Shown in pieces: positions 54,879-62,114 of a DNA stretch of 64,000 bases (positions within the stretch are counted from its first letter, which is position 1; each line of letters starts with the position of its first letter). The DNA is from Bryobacteraceae bacterium (GTDB lineage: Bacteria; Acidobacteriota; Terriglobia; Bryobacterales; Bryobacteraceae). The stretch covers positions 1,674,001 to 1,738,000 of the forward strand of contig JAWKHH010000001.1 in the NCBI GenBank assembly GCA_041394945.1, written 5' to 3'. The position numbers and the translations under genes are program-made. The notes beneath the pieces are model-generated. The model was not told the DNA's origin, did not search any database, and worked only from the letters and a program-made list of their open reading frames with translations.

Positions 54879-55997
54879 TTAGTCCAACCGGTACTTGGTC
54901 AGCATCTGCGGATCCAGCGCAATGCCGAGCCCGGGCCCCTCGGGCGGCTTCACCGCGCCGTCCCGGAAATAGAACGGCTCGGCGAGCAGGTCATGCTCAT
55001 AGGCAAGCGGACCGAGGATATCGCACGGGAACTCTTCCGGCGCGATCGCCGGACACGCCGCCGCCACGTGCGCCATGGCCGCGCTCGCGATGCCGAGTTC
55101 GAGATTGCTGCCCACCGTGCAAACGAGTCCGGCCGCTTCGGCCACGGCGGCTGCTTTCCGCGCCGGGCCGATGCCGCCTCCCTTGCCGATGTAGATCGAA
55201 AGAATATCGGCCGCGCCTGCGCGCGCCAAAGCCATCGCGTCCTGGAGCGTGTAGCAGCTCTCATCCGCCATCACCGGCACCGGCACGTTGCGGCGCACGT
55301 CCACCATCCACTGCATGTCGAGCGGCGCCACCGGCTGCTCGGCGAAGTAGATATTGCACTCGGCCGCCAGCGTGCGAATCGTCTGAATCGCCACCCGTGG
55401 GCTCCAGCCGCCGTTGGCGTCCACGCCGACGCGGAACTTCGGTCCCACCGCTTCCCGAACCGCGCGAACACGTTCGATATCCGCCGCCGCTTCGATCCCG
55501 GTTTTCACCTTCAGCGCGGTGAGGCCCTTCGAAATTGCGAACCGTCCCAACTCCGCCGCCCGCACGGGCGCCGCGCCGGAAACCGACATCTTGATCGGAA
55601 TCGTCTCGCGCACCGCGCCGCCCAGCAGCCCGTATACCGGCGCGCCGAGCGACTTGCCTAAGATGTCCCACAGCGCGATCTCGATGCCAGACTTCGTAAA
55701 TGGATTGCCCGCCAAGGCCCTCCGCATCTTGATCGTGAGGCGTTCCGGTTCGCGCGGGTCTTCGCCCACCAGCGCCGGCTCCAGGTACTCCCGGATCAGG
55801 TGAATCGCGGTGGTGGCGTCTTCGCCGCTCCAGATCGGCGTGCAAGAGACCTCGCCGAGACCGGTAAGCCCCTCATCGGTGTGAACGACAAGAACAACGA
55901 ACGGGGAGACCGTGTGAGACCCGAGAGCGCCCTGTATCTGGAACTCGGCGCGGATGGGCACACGCACCGGTATGGTTTCAATCCGGGTTATCTTCAC
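54879..55997 (-). CDS. Enolase-superfamily enzyme, muconate-lactonizing (MLE) subgroup
   Basis: This 372-residue enzyme abstracts the alpha proton of a carboxylate. Its Lys-x-Lys motif (ALKVKTGIE) and the metal ligands Asp in VDANGGW, Glu in FAEQPVAP and Asp-Glu in VMADESCY place it in the MLE subgroup, with the second catalytic Lys in IYIGKGGG. Candidate reactions in this subgroup include cycloisomerisation, dipeptide epimerisation, N-succinylamino-acid racemisation and hydroxyproline-type dehydration. The adjacent desuccinylase-like gene makes an N-acyl substrate worth considering. GTG at 55997 follows the RraA stop by 8 bp; a longer frame through that gene is a shadow. It is the last gene of the operon. 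Confidence 0.88.
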   Translation of the reverse strand: MKITRIETIPVRVPIRAEFQIQGALGSHTVSPFVVLVVHTDEGLTGLGEVSCTPIWSGEDATTAIHLIREYLEPALVGEDPREPERLTIKMRRALAGNPFTKSGIEIALWDILGKSLGAPVYGLLGGAVRETIPIKMSVSGAAPVRAAELGRFAISKGLTALKVKTGIEAAADIERVRAVREAVGPKFRVGVDANGGWSPRVAIQTIRTLAAECNIYFAEQPVAPLDMQWMVDVRRNVPVPVMADESCYTLQDAMALARAGAADILSIYIGKGGGIGPARKAAAVAEAAGLVCTVGSNLELGIASAAMAHVAAACPAIAPEEFPCDILGPLAYEHDLLAEPFYFRDGAVKPPEGPGLGIALDPQMLTKYRLD

Positions 55998-56005
55998 GCG
56001 GGTTT

Positions 56006-56707
56006 TTAGAGGACTCCGTATTTCCGGAACACGTCGCGCAGGTACCCGCCGGCCATCAACTCGGCGCGGGATCCATCCTCCCGCTGCACTTTGTCGGCGG
56101 CCAGCGCCACCACTTCTTTCACCATCGCCGCGGGGATCGCCACCACGCCGTCGAAGTCGGCGAAGATGAGGTCGCCCGGCTGCACGATGACATCGCCGCA
56201 ATCGACAGGAACGTTGTAGGCGGTGACAATTCCCCGGCCCATCGAGTCCACCGGTTTGATGCCGGCGGCGAAAACCGGAAAACCCAACTCCTCGATCTTG
56301 TCCACGTCGCGGATGAGGCCGTCCACCACCGCCCCACGCGCGCCCCGCGCCTTCGATGCCGTCGAAAGCAGTTCGCCCCACGGCGCGTTGCGCTTCGATT
56401 TCTGCGTGCCGATCACGGCCACCTCGCCGGGCAGCAGGCTGTCCACGGCTTCGATCTCCATCGAGTACGGATCTTCGGGGATGTGATAGATGTCCGAGCA
56501 CGCAATCGTCCGCGCCCAGCCGGCGAACTTACACGACTTGTGCACCGGCCGCAGATACTCGCTCATGGCCTGCTGACGTACGCCTAACTGATCGAGAGAA
56601 TCCGACACAACGGCCGTGTAGAGCGTGCGTTCCACGAACTCACACAATTCCAAATCCAAGGATTGTTCGCCGTTTTCACGCAATCCGGTAGCGCTCGATG
56701 ACTGCAT
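56006..56707 (-). CDS. RraA-like aldolase/decarboxylase-family protein
   Basis: This 233-residue protein belongs to the RraA/HMG-aldolase family (4-hydroxy-4-methyl-2-oxoglutarate or 4-carboxy-4-hydroxy-2-oxoadipate aldolase, oxaloacetate decarboxylase, and RNase E regulators). Landmarks are TAVVSDSLDQLG, then GARGAVVDGLIRDVDKIEEL, where the Arg-Asp pair binds oxo-acid and metal, and QPGDLIFADFDGVVAIPAAM. The ATG at 56707 overlaps the upstream enolase-type gene by 32 bp. Context between two acid dehydratase-like enzymes favours a retro-aldol cleavage of an oxo-acid over RNA-degradation control. N-terminal residues before EFVERTLYT are variable and probably not part of the core. Confidence 0.85.
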   Translation of the reverse strand: MQSSSATGLRENGEQSLDLELCEFVERTLYTAVVSDSLDQLGVRQQAMSEYLRPVHKSCKFAGWARTIACSDIYHIPEDPYSMEIEAVDSLLPGEVAVIGTQKSKRNAPWGELLSTASKARGARGAVVDGLIRDVDKIEELGFPVFAAGIKPVDSMGRGIVTAYNVPVDCGDVIVQPGDLIFADFDGVVAIPAAMVKEVVALAADKVQREDGSRAELMAGGYLRDVFRKYGVL

Positions 56708-57830
56708 CGTTAACCTCCACCCCCAGTCCCGGCCCCTCGGGCACGGGCAAGTATCCATCGATCATTCGCAACGGCTCTTTGACAAGCTCGCGGCTCATCG
56801 GCCCATGCGATGTGCTGAACTCAACGAACTCGGCCCGGCGCTGGAAAGCCGTCAGGTGCAGCGACGCGGCGGTAAGCAGGTCACTGGACCAGGAATGGGG
56901 AATGACGAGCCTGTTCGCGCGTTCGGCCATGTGTACGATCTTTCGCGCGGCCGTGAATCCGCCGCAGCGGGTCAGGTCCGGCTGGAGCACGTCCACGCCG
57001 CCGCGCACGATCAGTTGCTCGAAGCCCCACTCGGTGGCTTCCTGTTCGCCGCAGGCGATGCGAACGTCCACCGCGCCCGCTACCTGCCGGTAACCATCAT
57101 AATCCTCCGGACTCAAGAGTTCCTCGACAAGGAAGGGTTCGCAGTGCGCGATGGAACGGACCACCTGAATGGCCTCCTTGGCCGTGCGCTCGACAAACCA
57201 TCCCGTGTCAACGAGCAGATCGTTCCGGGTTCCCAACGCCGCGCGCGCGGCTTCGACGAGCGCCACGTCCCGGCGCCGGTCCTTCCCGAACACTCCCCAG
57301 CCGAACTTCACCGCGGTGAAACCCTGGTCCAGATAAACGCGCACTGCCTCCTGCATCGCCTCCGGTGTCGGCCGGAACAGCGTGCTCGCATACGCACGGA
57401 CCTTGCTTCGCCACTTGCCGCCCAGCAGGATGTGAATCGGCTGCCCGTAGAACTTGCCGCAGACGTCCCAGAGCGCGATGTCGATCGCCGAAATCGCCTG
57501 GATGGCCACGCCGCGCCGGCCGTAATAAACGCTGCCGCGGTACATGCGGTACCACAGGCGCTCCACCTCGAGCGGATTCTCACCCACCAGCAGCGACGCA
57601 AGCCCGTCGAAGCACTCCATGCCTTCTTCCTGGCTCCACTTAGGCGCGTCCACGCAGGCCTTGGCGACGCTGGCGCAGGTCTCCATGTCCGAGTACCCGG
57701 TGATGCCCGCGTCGGTGCCCACCCGCACGATCCCCATGTACGCCGGGCCCAGCGGTTCTTCGGAGCCCTCCGGGTTGTTGTACAGGCCCTCGGATTTGAG
57801 GACCAGCAGTTCCACACCCGTGATCTTCAT
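56676..57830 (-). CDS. Enolase-superfamily enzyme, mandelate-racemase-like acid-sugar dehydratase
   Basis: This 384-residue enzyme has the KFGWGVFGKD motif (Lys-x-Gly region of the mandelate racemase subgroup), metal ligands in LVDTGWF, VEELLSPEDY and IACGEQEATEWGF, and a His base in VIPHSWSSD. This set is seen in acid-sugar dehydratases such as those for galactarate, tartrate and talarate. The N-terminal capping domain (KITGVELLVLKSEGLYN) is long, as in dehydratases. Its start overlaps the stop of the deacylase gene by 4 bp (ATGA), and it overlaps the RraA gene at its 3' end. The product would be a 2-keto-3-deoxy acid suited to the aldolase next door. Exact sugar acid is unknown. Confidence 0.88.
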   Translation of the reverse strand: MKITGVELLVLKSEGLYNNPEGSEEPLGPAYMGIVRVGTDAGITGYSDMETCASVAKACVDAPKWSQEEGMECFDGLASLLVGENPLEVERLWYRMYRGSVYYGRRGVAIQAISAIDIALWDVCGKFYGQPIHILLGGKWRSKVRAYASTLFRPTPEAMQEAVRVYLDQGFTAVKFGWGVFGKDRRRDVALVEAARAALGTRNDLLVDTGWFVERTAKEAIQVVRSIAHCEPFLVEELLSPEDYDGYRQVAGAVDVRIACGEQEATEWGFEQLIVRGGVDVLQPDLTRCGGFTAARKIVHMAERANRLVIPHSWSSDLLTAASLHLTAFQRRAEFVEFSTSHGPMSRELVKEPLRMIDGYLPVPEGPGLGVEVNDAVIERYRIA

Positions 57831-58858
57831 CCGGCCGCCTCGCTCCAATCGGCTTCGTCCGCGATGACGAACAGCGTTTGCCCCTTGCGTGGTCGCGCGC
57901 TCAAGTGCATCATCCCGATGTGGCCGGCCGCGGGCGCGCGCACTTCCACCGCCGCCGAACTGTGATCGGCGAAATCGTGAAGGCGGCCGATGAGGTCGCC
58001 CGCGCCAACCGCGCTGCCCGGATCCACCACCGGTTCCCACACGCCATCCCGCGGGCAGGGAACATACTGGCTGAGCTTGTCCGCGCGGATGAGTTTCGGC
58101 TCCGGCGCGCCCTCCGGGCGGATCCGGCGGACCGGTCCATCGGCCAGCCCGTAGTGGCGCAGCACGTTCCAAACGCCTTCGTAGGCGTGCTCCACGCCGA
58201 AGCGGCTGGTGGTTTCGCCGCCGCCGAACTCGCCGCCGAGCGTCACCTTGCCCTCTGCCTCCGCCTCGTCCGTGAGAAGCCCGGACGCCATCGCGCTCGC
58301 ATAAATGAGCACGAACGGCGTGTCGAAAAGACGGGATACGGTGGCGATCTCGGCCCGCTGGGCCGCGTCTGGAATGGGATGGAATGAAGTGCAGATCGGG
58401 AACGCCCCCTCGTTGCCGCCGGAATGAATGTCGATGACGACGCGGCCATGCGGGAAGACGAACTGCTTCACGAAGTCGGCAATGCGGTAAGAGATGCTGC
58501 CGCGGGCGTTCCCCGGAAACGCCCGGTTCATGTTCACGCCGTCGAGCGGGGATACTCGCGCATTGGCCACGCACGCGCTCTCGCTCAATTGCGGCATCAG
58601 AATCACCCGCCCGGCGAGCCGCTCCGGATCGAGATCCGACGCCAGACGCTTCACCGCGATCTGGCCTTCATACTCGTTGCCATGCGTACCGCCAAAGCAC
58701 ACCAAGCCGTTCGCATTGGCGCCACGCGTCCCCACGATCACCGTCAGCGGAACGAGCGAGTATCCCCACGTCCCGTCCAGGTGAAAAGCGACGCGGTAGT
58801 GACGTTTGCCGGGTGAGACAAAATCGACTTCGGACCCGTGGTGAACGATATGCGGCAT
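57827..58858 (-). CDS. Succinylglutamate desuccinylase/aspartoacylase-family zinc deacylase
   Basis: This 343-residue zinc amidohydrolase belongs to the AstE/ASPA family, related to M14 carboxypeptidases. GGTHGNEYEG (about 53-62) supplies the first His and Glu zinc ligands, NMNRAFPGN contains the substrate-binding Arg, and VVIDIHSGGN the last His. A C-terminal beta-sandwich with a biotinyl-lipoyl-like turn (VDPGSAVGAGDLIGRLHDFA) is typical of this subfamily. The ATG at 58858 is the first gene of the operon on the minus strand; the divergent IclR gene starts 145 bp away with a palindrome between. It probably removes an acyl group or cleaves an amide before the enolase-type step, which is inference. 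Confidence 0.88.
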   Translation of the reverse strand: MPHIVHHGSEVDFVSPGKRHYRVAFHLDGTWGYSLVPLTVIVGTRGANANGLVCFGGTHGNEYEGQIAVKRLASDLDPERLAGRVILMPQLSESACVANARVSPLDGVNMNRAFPGNARGSISYRIADFVKQFVFPHGRVVIDIHSGGNEGAFPICTSFHPIPDAAQRAEIATVSRLFDTPFVLIYASAMASGLLTDEAEAEGKVTLGGEFGGGETTSRFGVEHAYEGVWNVLRHYGLADGPVRRIRPEGAPEPKLIRADKLSQYVPCPRDGVWEPVVDPGSAVGAGDLIGRLHDFADHSSAAVEVRAPAAGHIGMMHLSARPRKGQTLFVIADEADWSEAAG

Positions 58859-58930
58859 GCGCCCTTTCGGATAAGCACAGAGTACTGGCGCGGCGCTTGT
58901 GCGGTCAAGATGCCCTGTGGATTCCCGTAC

Positions 58931-58959
58931 AGCATGGTGGACAGACGGACCACAATGCT
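58931..58959. promoter_or_regulatory. Candidate IclR operator (29-bp imperfect palindrome)
   Basis: In the 145-bp region between divergent deacylase and IclR genes lies a dyad: left half AGCATGGTGGACAG (58931-58944), central A, right half CGGACCACAATGCT (58946-58959). Eleven of 14 positions are complementary. Its place and symmetry suit a regulator dimer binding site controlling both transcription units. The assignment to this IclR protein is inference. Confidence 0.55.
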
Positions 58960-59003
58960 TGCCGGGAAGGGGTTGTGTCGTCCAGAATGCTGGGAGAGGG
59001 TTC

Positions 59004-59774
59004 ATGCCGACGGTTCCCAATGCCGCTTCCGTGGAGAGAGCGATCGCCATTCTCGAGTACCTCGACGGCTCGCGCCGGGGATTGAACATTTCCGAGATCA
59101 GCCGCAAGCTCGGCATCCCCAAGAGTTCCGCGCACGTCATCGTCGTCACCCTCGAACGGCTCGGCTACGTCCGCAAGCGCGAAGACTCCCTTTTCTATAT
59201 GCTGGGCCTCAAGGCCTACGGGCTCGGAATGGGGATGATGAAGAGCCTCTCGCTTTCCGAGGCCGCCCTGCCGCACATGCGCGCACTGAGCCATCAGCTT
59301 CATCTCCCGTCGCACCTCGCTGTGCCCGATGGCGACCAGGGCGTCTACGTACAGAAGGTCGACACCCCCGGCCTCATCAAGATCGATACCTACGTAGGCC
59401 GCCGCATGGATCTGCACTGCACCGGCGTCGGAAAAATTATCCTCGCGTTCGGTCCGCAGGAACTGCATGACCGGTTTCTGGCCAAGCAGGTCTACATCCG
59501 GCACACCAGAAACACGATCACGTCGCCGCGGCTCATGCAGCGCGAAATCGCCAAGATCCGCAAGCTGGGCTTCGCGATGGACGACGAAGAGGAGGAACTC
59601 GCGGTGCGCTGCGTTGCCGTGCCCGTCTTCAAGAACGGCCGCTTCACGGCGGCCCTTTCCGTCACCGGGACGACGGCCCAACTCCCTTTGAACGCCATTG
59701 ATGAAGTCGCCGCCGTGCTCCGGAGCGCCGCCGCCGCCATCTCCGCTCCGCTGCCGCTTCCGCCCGAGCAGTAA
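59004..59774 (+). CDS. IclR-family transcriptional regulator
   Basis: This 256-residue regulator has an N-terminal winged helix-turn-helix (about 8-70: SVERAIAILEYLDGSRRGLN, then ISEISRKLGIPKSSAHVIV) and a C-terminal effector domain with VDTPGLIKIDTYVGRRMDLH, CTGVGKIILAFGP and VPVFKNGRFTAALSVTG. ATG 59004 is preceded by GGGAGAGG and marks the usual IclR N-terminus; a longer frame from 58899 would run across the proposed operator. IclR proteins typically control acid and aromatic catabolic genes on sensing the substrate. It is divergent from the deacylase/enolase operon and converges on the amidohydrolase gene with 6 bp between. Confidence 0.93.
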   Translation: MPTVPNAASVERAIAILEYLDGSRRGLNISEISRKLGIPKSSAHVIVVTLERLGYVRKREDSLFYMLGLKAYGLGMGMMKSLSLSEAALPHMRALSHQLHLPSHLAVPDGDQGVYVQKVDTPGLIKIDTYVGRRMDLHCTGVGKIILAFGPQELHDRFLAKQVYIRHTRNTITSPRLMQREIAKIRKLGFAMDDEEEELAVRCVAVPVFKNGRFTAALSVTGTTAQLPLNAIDEVAAVLRSAAAAISAPLPLPPEQ

Positions 59775-59780
59775 CTCAGT

Positions 59781-60629
59781 CTACGCGTCGATCCCCAGTA
59801 GCTTCAGCGAATCGCGCTGGAACATCGCTTCCATCCGATCGGGATCCAGCCGCGGCAGTCGCGTCCCTTCGAGCATGTCGTTCAGCGCGCGCATGCCCGC
59901 GAGACTCGCGTCGACGGTGGTGAATGGATAGTCGCTGCCGAACAGGAGCTTGTTCCAAACGCCGTACTCCTGTAGCAGCATCAGCGAGTGATAGAGCTGA
60001 AACGGCCGGTAGTGCAGCGCGGAGCAATCGGCGTAGACGTTCGGGTGCTTGCGGATCGTCACCACGCACTCGCCTTCGTACGGGTGGCCGATGTGCGCCA
60101 GGATCATCTTCACGTCGGGGAACCGCGTGGCGACGGCGTCCAAGTGCCGCGGCAGCGTGCATTCGAGCGGCGCCTGCGCCACAAACGTCGTGCCCGTGTG
60201 CAGCAGCACCGGCAACCCATGCTTCGTCGCGTACTCCCAAAGATAGTCGAACCTCGGGTCCTGCGGAAGAAACCCCGCGTACATCGGCATCAACTTGATG
60301 CCTTTCAGCTTGAGGTTCTGATGACCCTCAATCATCTCGTCCTGCCAGCCGGGTTGCGTCGGGTCGAGCGACAGAAAGCCGATCAGCTTCGACGGTTGGG
60401 TGGCGGCGTAGGCGGCCACTTCTTTGTCCGGCACCCAGAGGCCCGACAGCTTCGCTTTGCCGCCGAAGACGATCGTACGGTCGCAGGCTGTGGCAGAGCC
60501 ATGATACTCGTCCCACCGGACAGTGAGATCCACCTCCACGTCCCCCCGCGCTCGCCGGGCCTGATTCTTGAAGTCGTCCGAAAAATGCTCCGGATATAGC
60601 CAGTAGTGGCTGTGGACGTCGACGATCAC
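59781..60629 (-). CDS. Amidohydrolase-2 family metal-dependent hydrolase/decarboxylase
   Basis: This 282-residue TIM-barrel enzyme has HxH at the first strand (VIVDVHSHYWLYPE, His6 and His8), HTGT after strand five, AHIGHPYEG with the next His, and the final Asp in LFGSDYPF. The family includes aromatic decarboxylases (ACMSD), lactonases and 4-oxalomesaconate-type hydratases. GTG 60629 begins exactly at the first strand; a longer frame would add an Arg-rich 35 residues without support. It lies next to the IclR gene and the enolase/aldolase operon, which makes a lactonase or hydratase step in the same pathway plausible but not shown. The upstream neighbour on the same strand ends 70 bp away. 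Confidence 0.87.
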   Translation of the reverse strand: MIVDVHSHYWLYPEHFSDDFKNQARRARGDVEVDLTVRWDEYHGSATACDRTIVFGGKAKLSGLWVPDKEVAAYAATQPSKLIGFLSLDPTQPGWQDEMIEGHQNLKLKGIKLMPMYAGFLPQDPRFDYLWEYATKHGLPVLLHTGTTFVAQAPLECTLPRHLDAVATRFPDVKMILAHIGHPYEGECVVTIRKHPNVYADCSALHYRPFQLYHSLMLLQEYGVWNKLLFGSDYPFTTVDASLAGMRALNDMLEGTRLPRLDPDRMEAMFQRDSLKLLGIDA

Positions 60630-60699
60630 CCAGCCAGAATAGCCCACCAGCGGTGACCGGCCCGCTCGCGTCCAAACCACTGGACGGAAGCCGGCTCGC

Positions 60700-62064
60700 T
60701 CACAGCGACGCGATATCGCGCTCAACGTTCGCAATCGAGTGCAGGATCGCCCTCATTCGCGGCTTCTCGGGAACCTCCGGAAGCAGCTTTTCGAAAAGAG
60801 CACCCGCCGCCGCAAGATCCTTCGCGTAGGCGGCTCGGGCGCCGGCGCCGATCCGCTCAGTGAGATAGACCGGCGGACCGGGCTCGGAGGAAACCAGCGG
60901 CTCGAGCGATATCGTCCCGCAAAACCCCGGGATGTGTCGGACGTAGGCTTCCTCGGCCGCAAGGAATGCCTCCGCCAGAGCATCGCGGGTCGATTGCCGG
61001 CGCACCTGGTAGAGCCGCTCGAGCGAATCGTCGAGATGCCGCCGCCAGCCCGCCGCGGGATCGCCCAATACTCGCGCCACCACCCACGTCGTCAATTCGC
61101 AGCCCGGATTCGCCAGGATGTGATAGAACCACTCGCACGCGCGACCGCCCTCGCCGTGCAGTTGTTCCAGGTGCTCCCCCGCCGCCCGTACCGTCGGCAG
61201 AAACCAGCGATCGCGCCGCCAGTGCTGCGGCGGCTCCACCTGGGGACCGCCGATCGTACCGAAGGCGCAGCCAACCGCGTCGATGATTCGCTTGCGTTGC
61301 GCAGGATCCCGCTGGCGCGACGAATCGCGAACGTCGATGAGGTAATTGATCCGCTTCCCCAACTCGGCCAGATGCGGGATGCTAGCCGGGTCGTCGAAGC
61401 GCATGCCCCATCCGGAGACAGCCACGTGCTTTCCCGGGTAGGTGGCACGGATGTAGTCGGCGCAGCGGATATTCAGCCGCGCATGATACTCAGTCTCCGT
61501 GTAGCGGCTGCAGCGTTCGCAGCTGCAGCGCCCCTGGTCTGCCGACTGCATGGAGACGCCGTCGATCGGAAAGCGTCGAAAAACGAAATCGATCACCTTG
61601 CGCATCCATTCCCACGAAGCATCTTCGCTGCCGCACATCGCGCGAGCGTTGCCTTTCATCAGTCCGGGGTGCGCTTTGAGAATCTCTTCGAAGCCCCACG
61701 AGTAGACGCCGAGACCGGAAATGACGCGGACACCCTGGCGGTGCGCCTCGTCGATCAGCTTCTCGACGCGGGCAGCCCGGGCCGGAGTCACCGCCGAGGA
61801 TAGATCGAGCGGCCACGCGCGAGAAACGTACAGGCCCCACACGCAGAGATCATCGAGTTCCCACTCACGCATCAGCGCGAACGTCTGGCGGTAGTCGCGG
61901 AGAAGATCGTTGTCCAGCCGCATGGAAGGCCACGCCGCATGGGTGTCGGGCGCGGTGGCCAGGTCGGTGATCCAGCCGAGATAGCCGCGGTAGCGGAAGG
62001 GTTCCGGAGCGGCGGAAGCGAGAGTAGTGGAGGCGGAAGCGGCGAGGAACTGGCGGCGATCCAT
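60700..62064 (-). CDS. Tat-exported TIM-barrel-like protein of unknown function
   Basis: I do not recognise a characterised family. The 454-residue protein has a twin-arginine-type leader (MDRRQFLAASASTTLASAA). The body resembles glycoside-hydrolase TIM barrels: KLIDEAHRQGVRVISGLGVY, then RRFPIDGVSMQSADQGRCSC at about residue 165, HVAVSGWGMRFDD, and the acidic or aromatic strand ends expected in a sugar-binding cleft. A Cys cluster, CSCERCSRYTETEY, similar to ones seen in GH20-like or alpha-glucuronidase-like exported proteins, could bind metal. It lies between the amidohydrolase and the TonB-dependent receptor on the same strand, which suggests a carbohydrate or glucuronate-containing substrate. 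Confidence 0.68.
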   Translation of the reverse strand: MDRRQFLAASASTTLASAAPEPFRYRGYLGWITDLATAPDTHAAWPSMRLDNDLLRDYRQTFALMREWELDDLCVWGLYVSRAWPLDLSSAVTPARAARVEKLIDEAHRQGVRVISGLGVYSWGFEEILKAHPGLMKGNARAMCGSEDASWEWMRKVIDFVFRRFPIDGVSMQSADQGRCSCERCSRYTETEYHARLNIRCADYIRATYPGKHVAVSGWGMRFDDPASIPHLAELGKRINYLIDVRDSSRQRDPAQRKRIIDAVGCAFGTIGGPQVEPPQHWRRDRWFLPTVRAAGEHLEQLHGEGGRACEWFYHILANPGCELTTWVVARVLGDPAAGWRRHLDDSLERLYQVRRQSTRDALAEAFLAAEEAYVRHIPGFCGTISLEPLVSSEPGPPVYLTERIGAGARAAYAKDLAAAGALFEKLLPEVPEKPRMRAILHSIANVERDIASL

Positions 62065-62114
62065 GAGAAAGCAGCGCCGGCCGGAAGGTCAGATCCGGCC
62101 GGCGCAGGAATGAA

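Noticed and set aside
58899..59003. Longer N-terminus for the IclR regulator
   Set aside because: It would run across the palindromic intergenic region. The ATG at 59004 has a good ribosome site and gives the normal IclR length.
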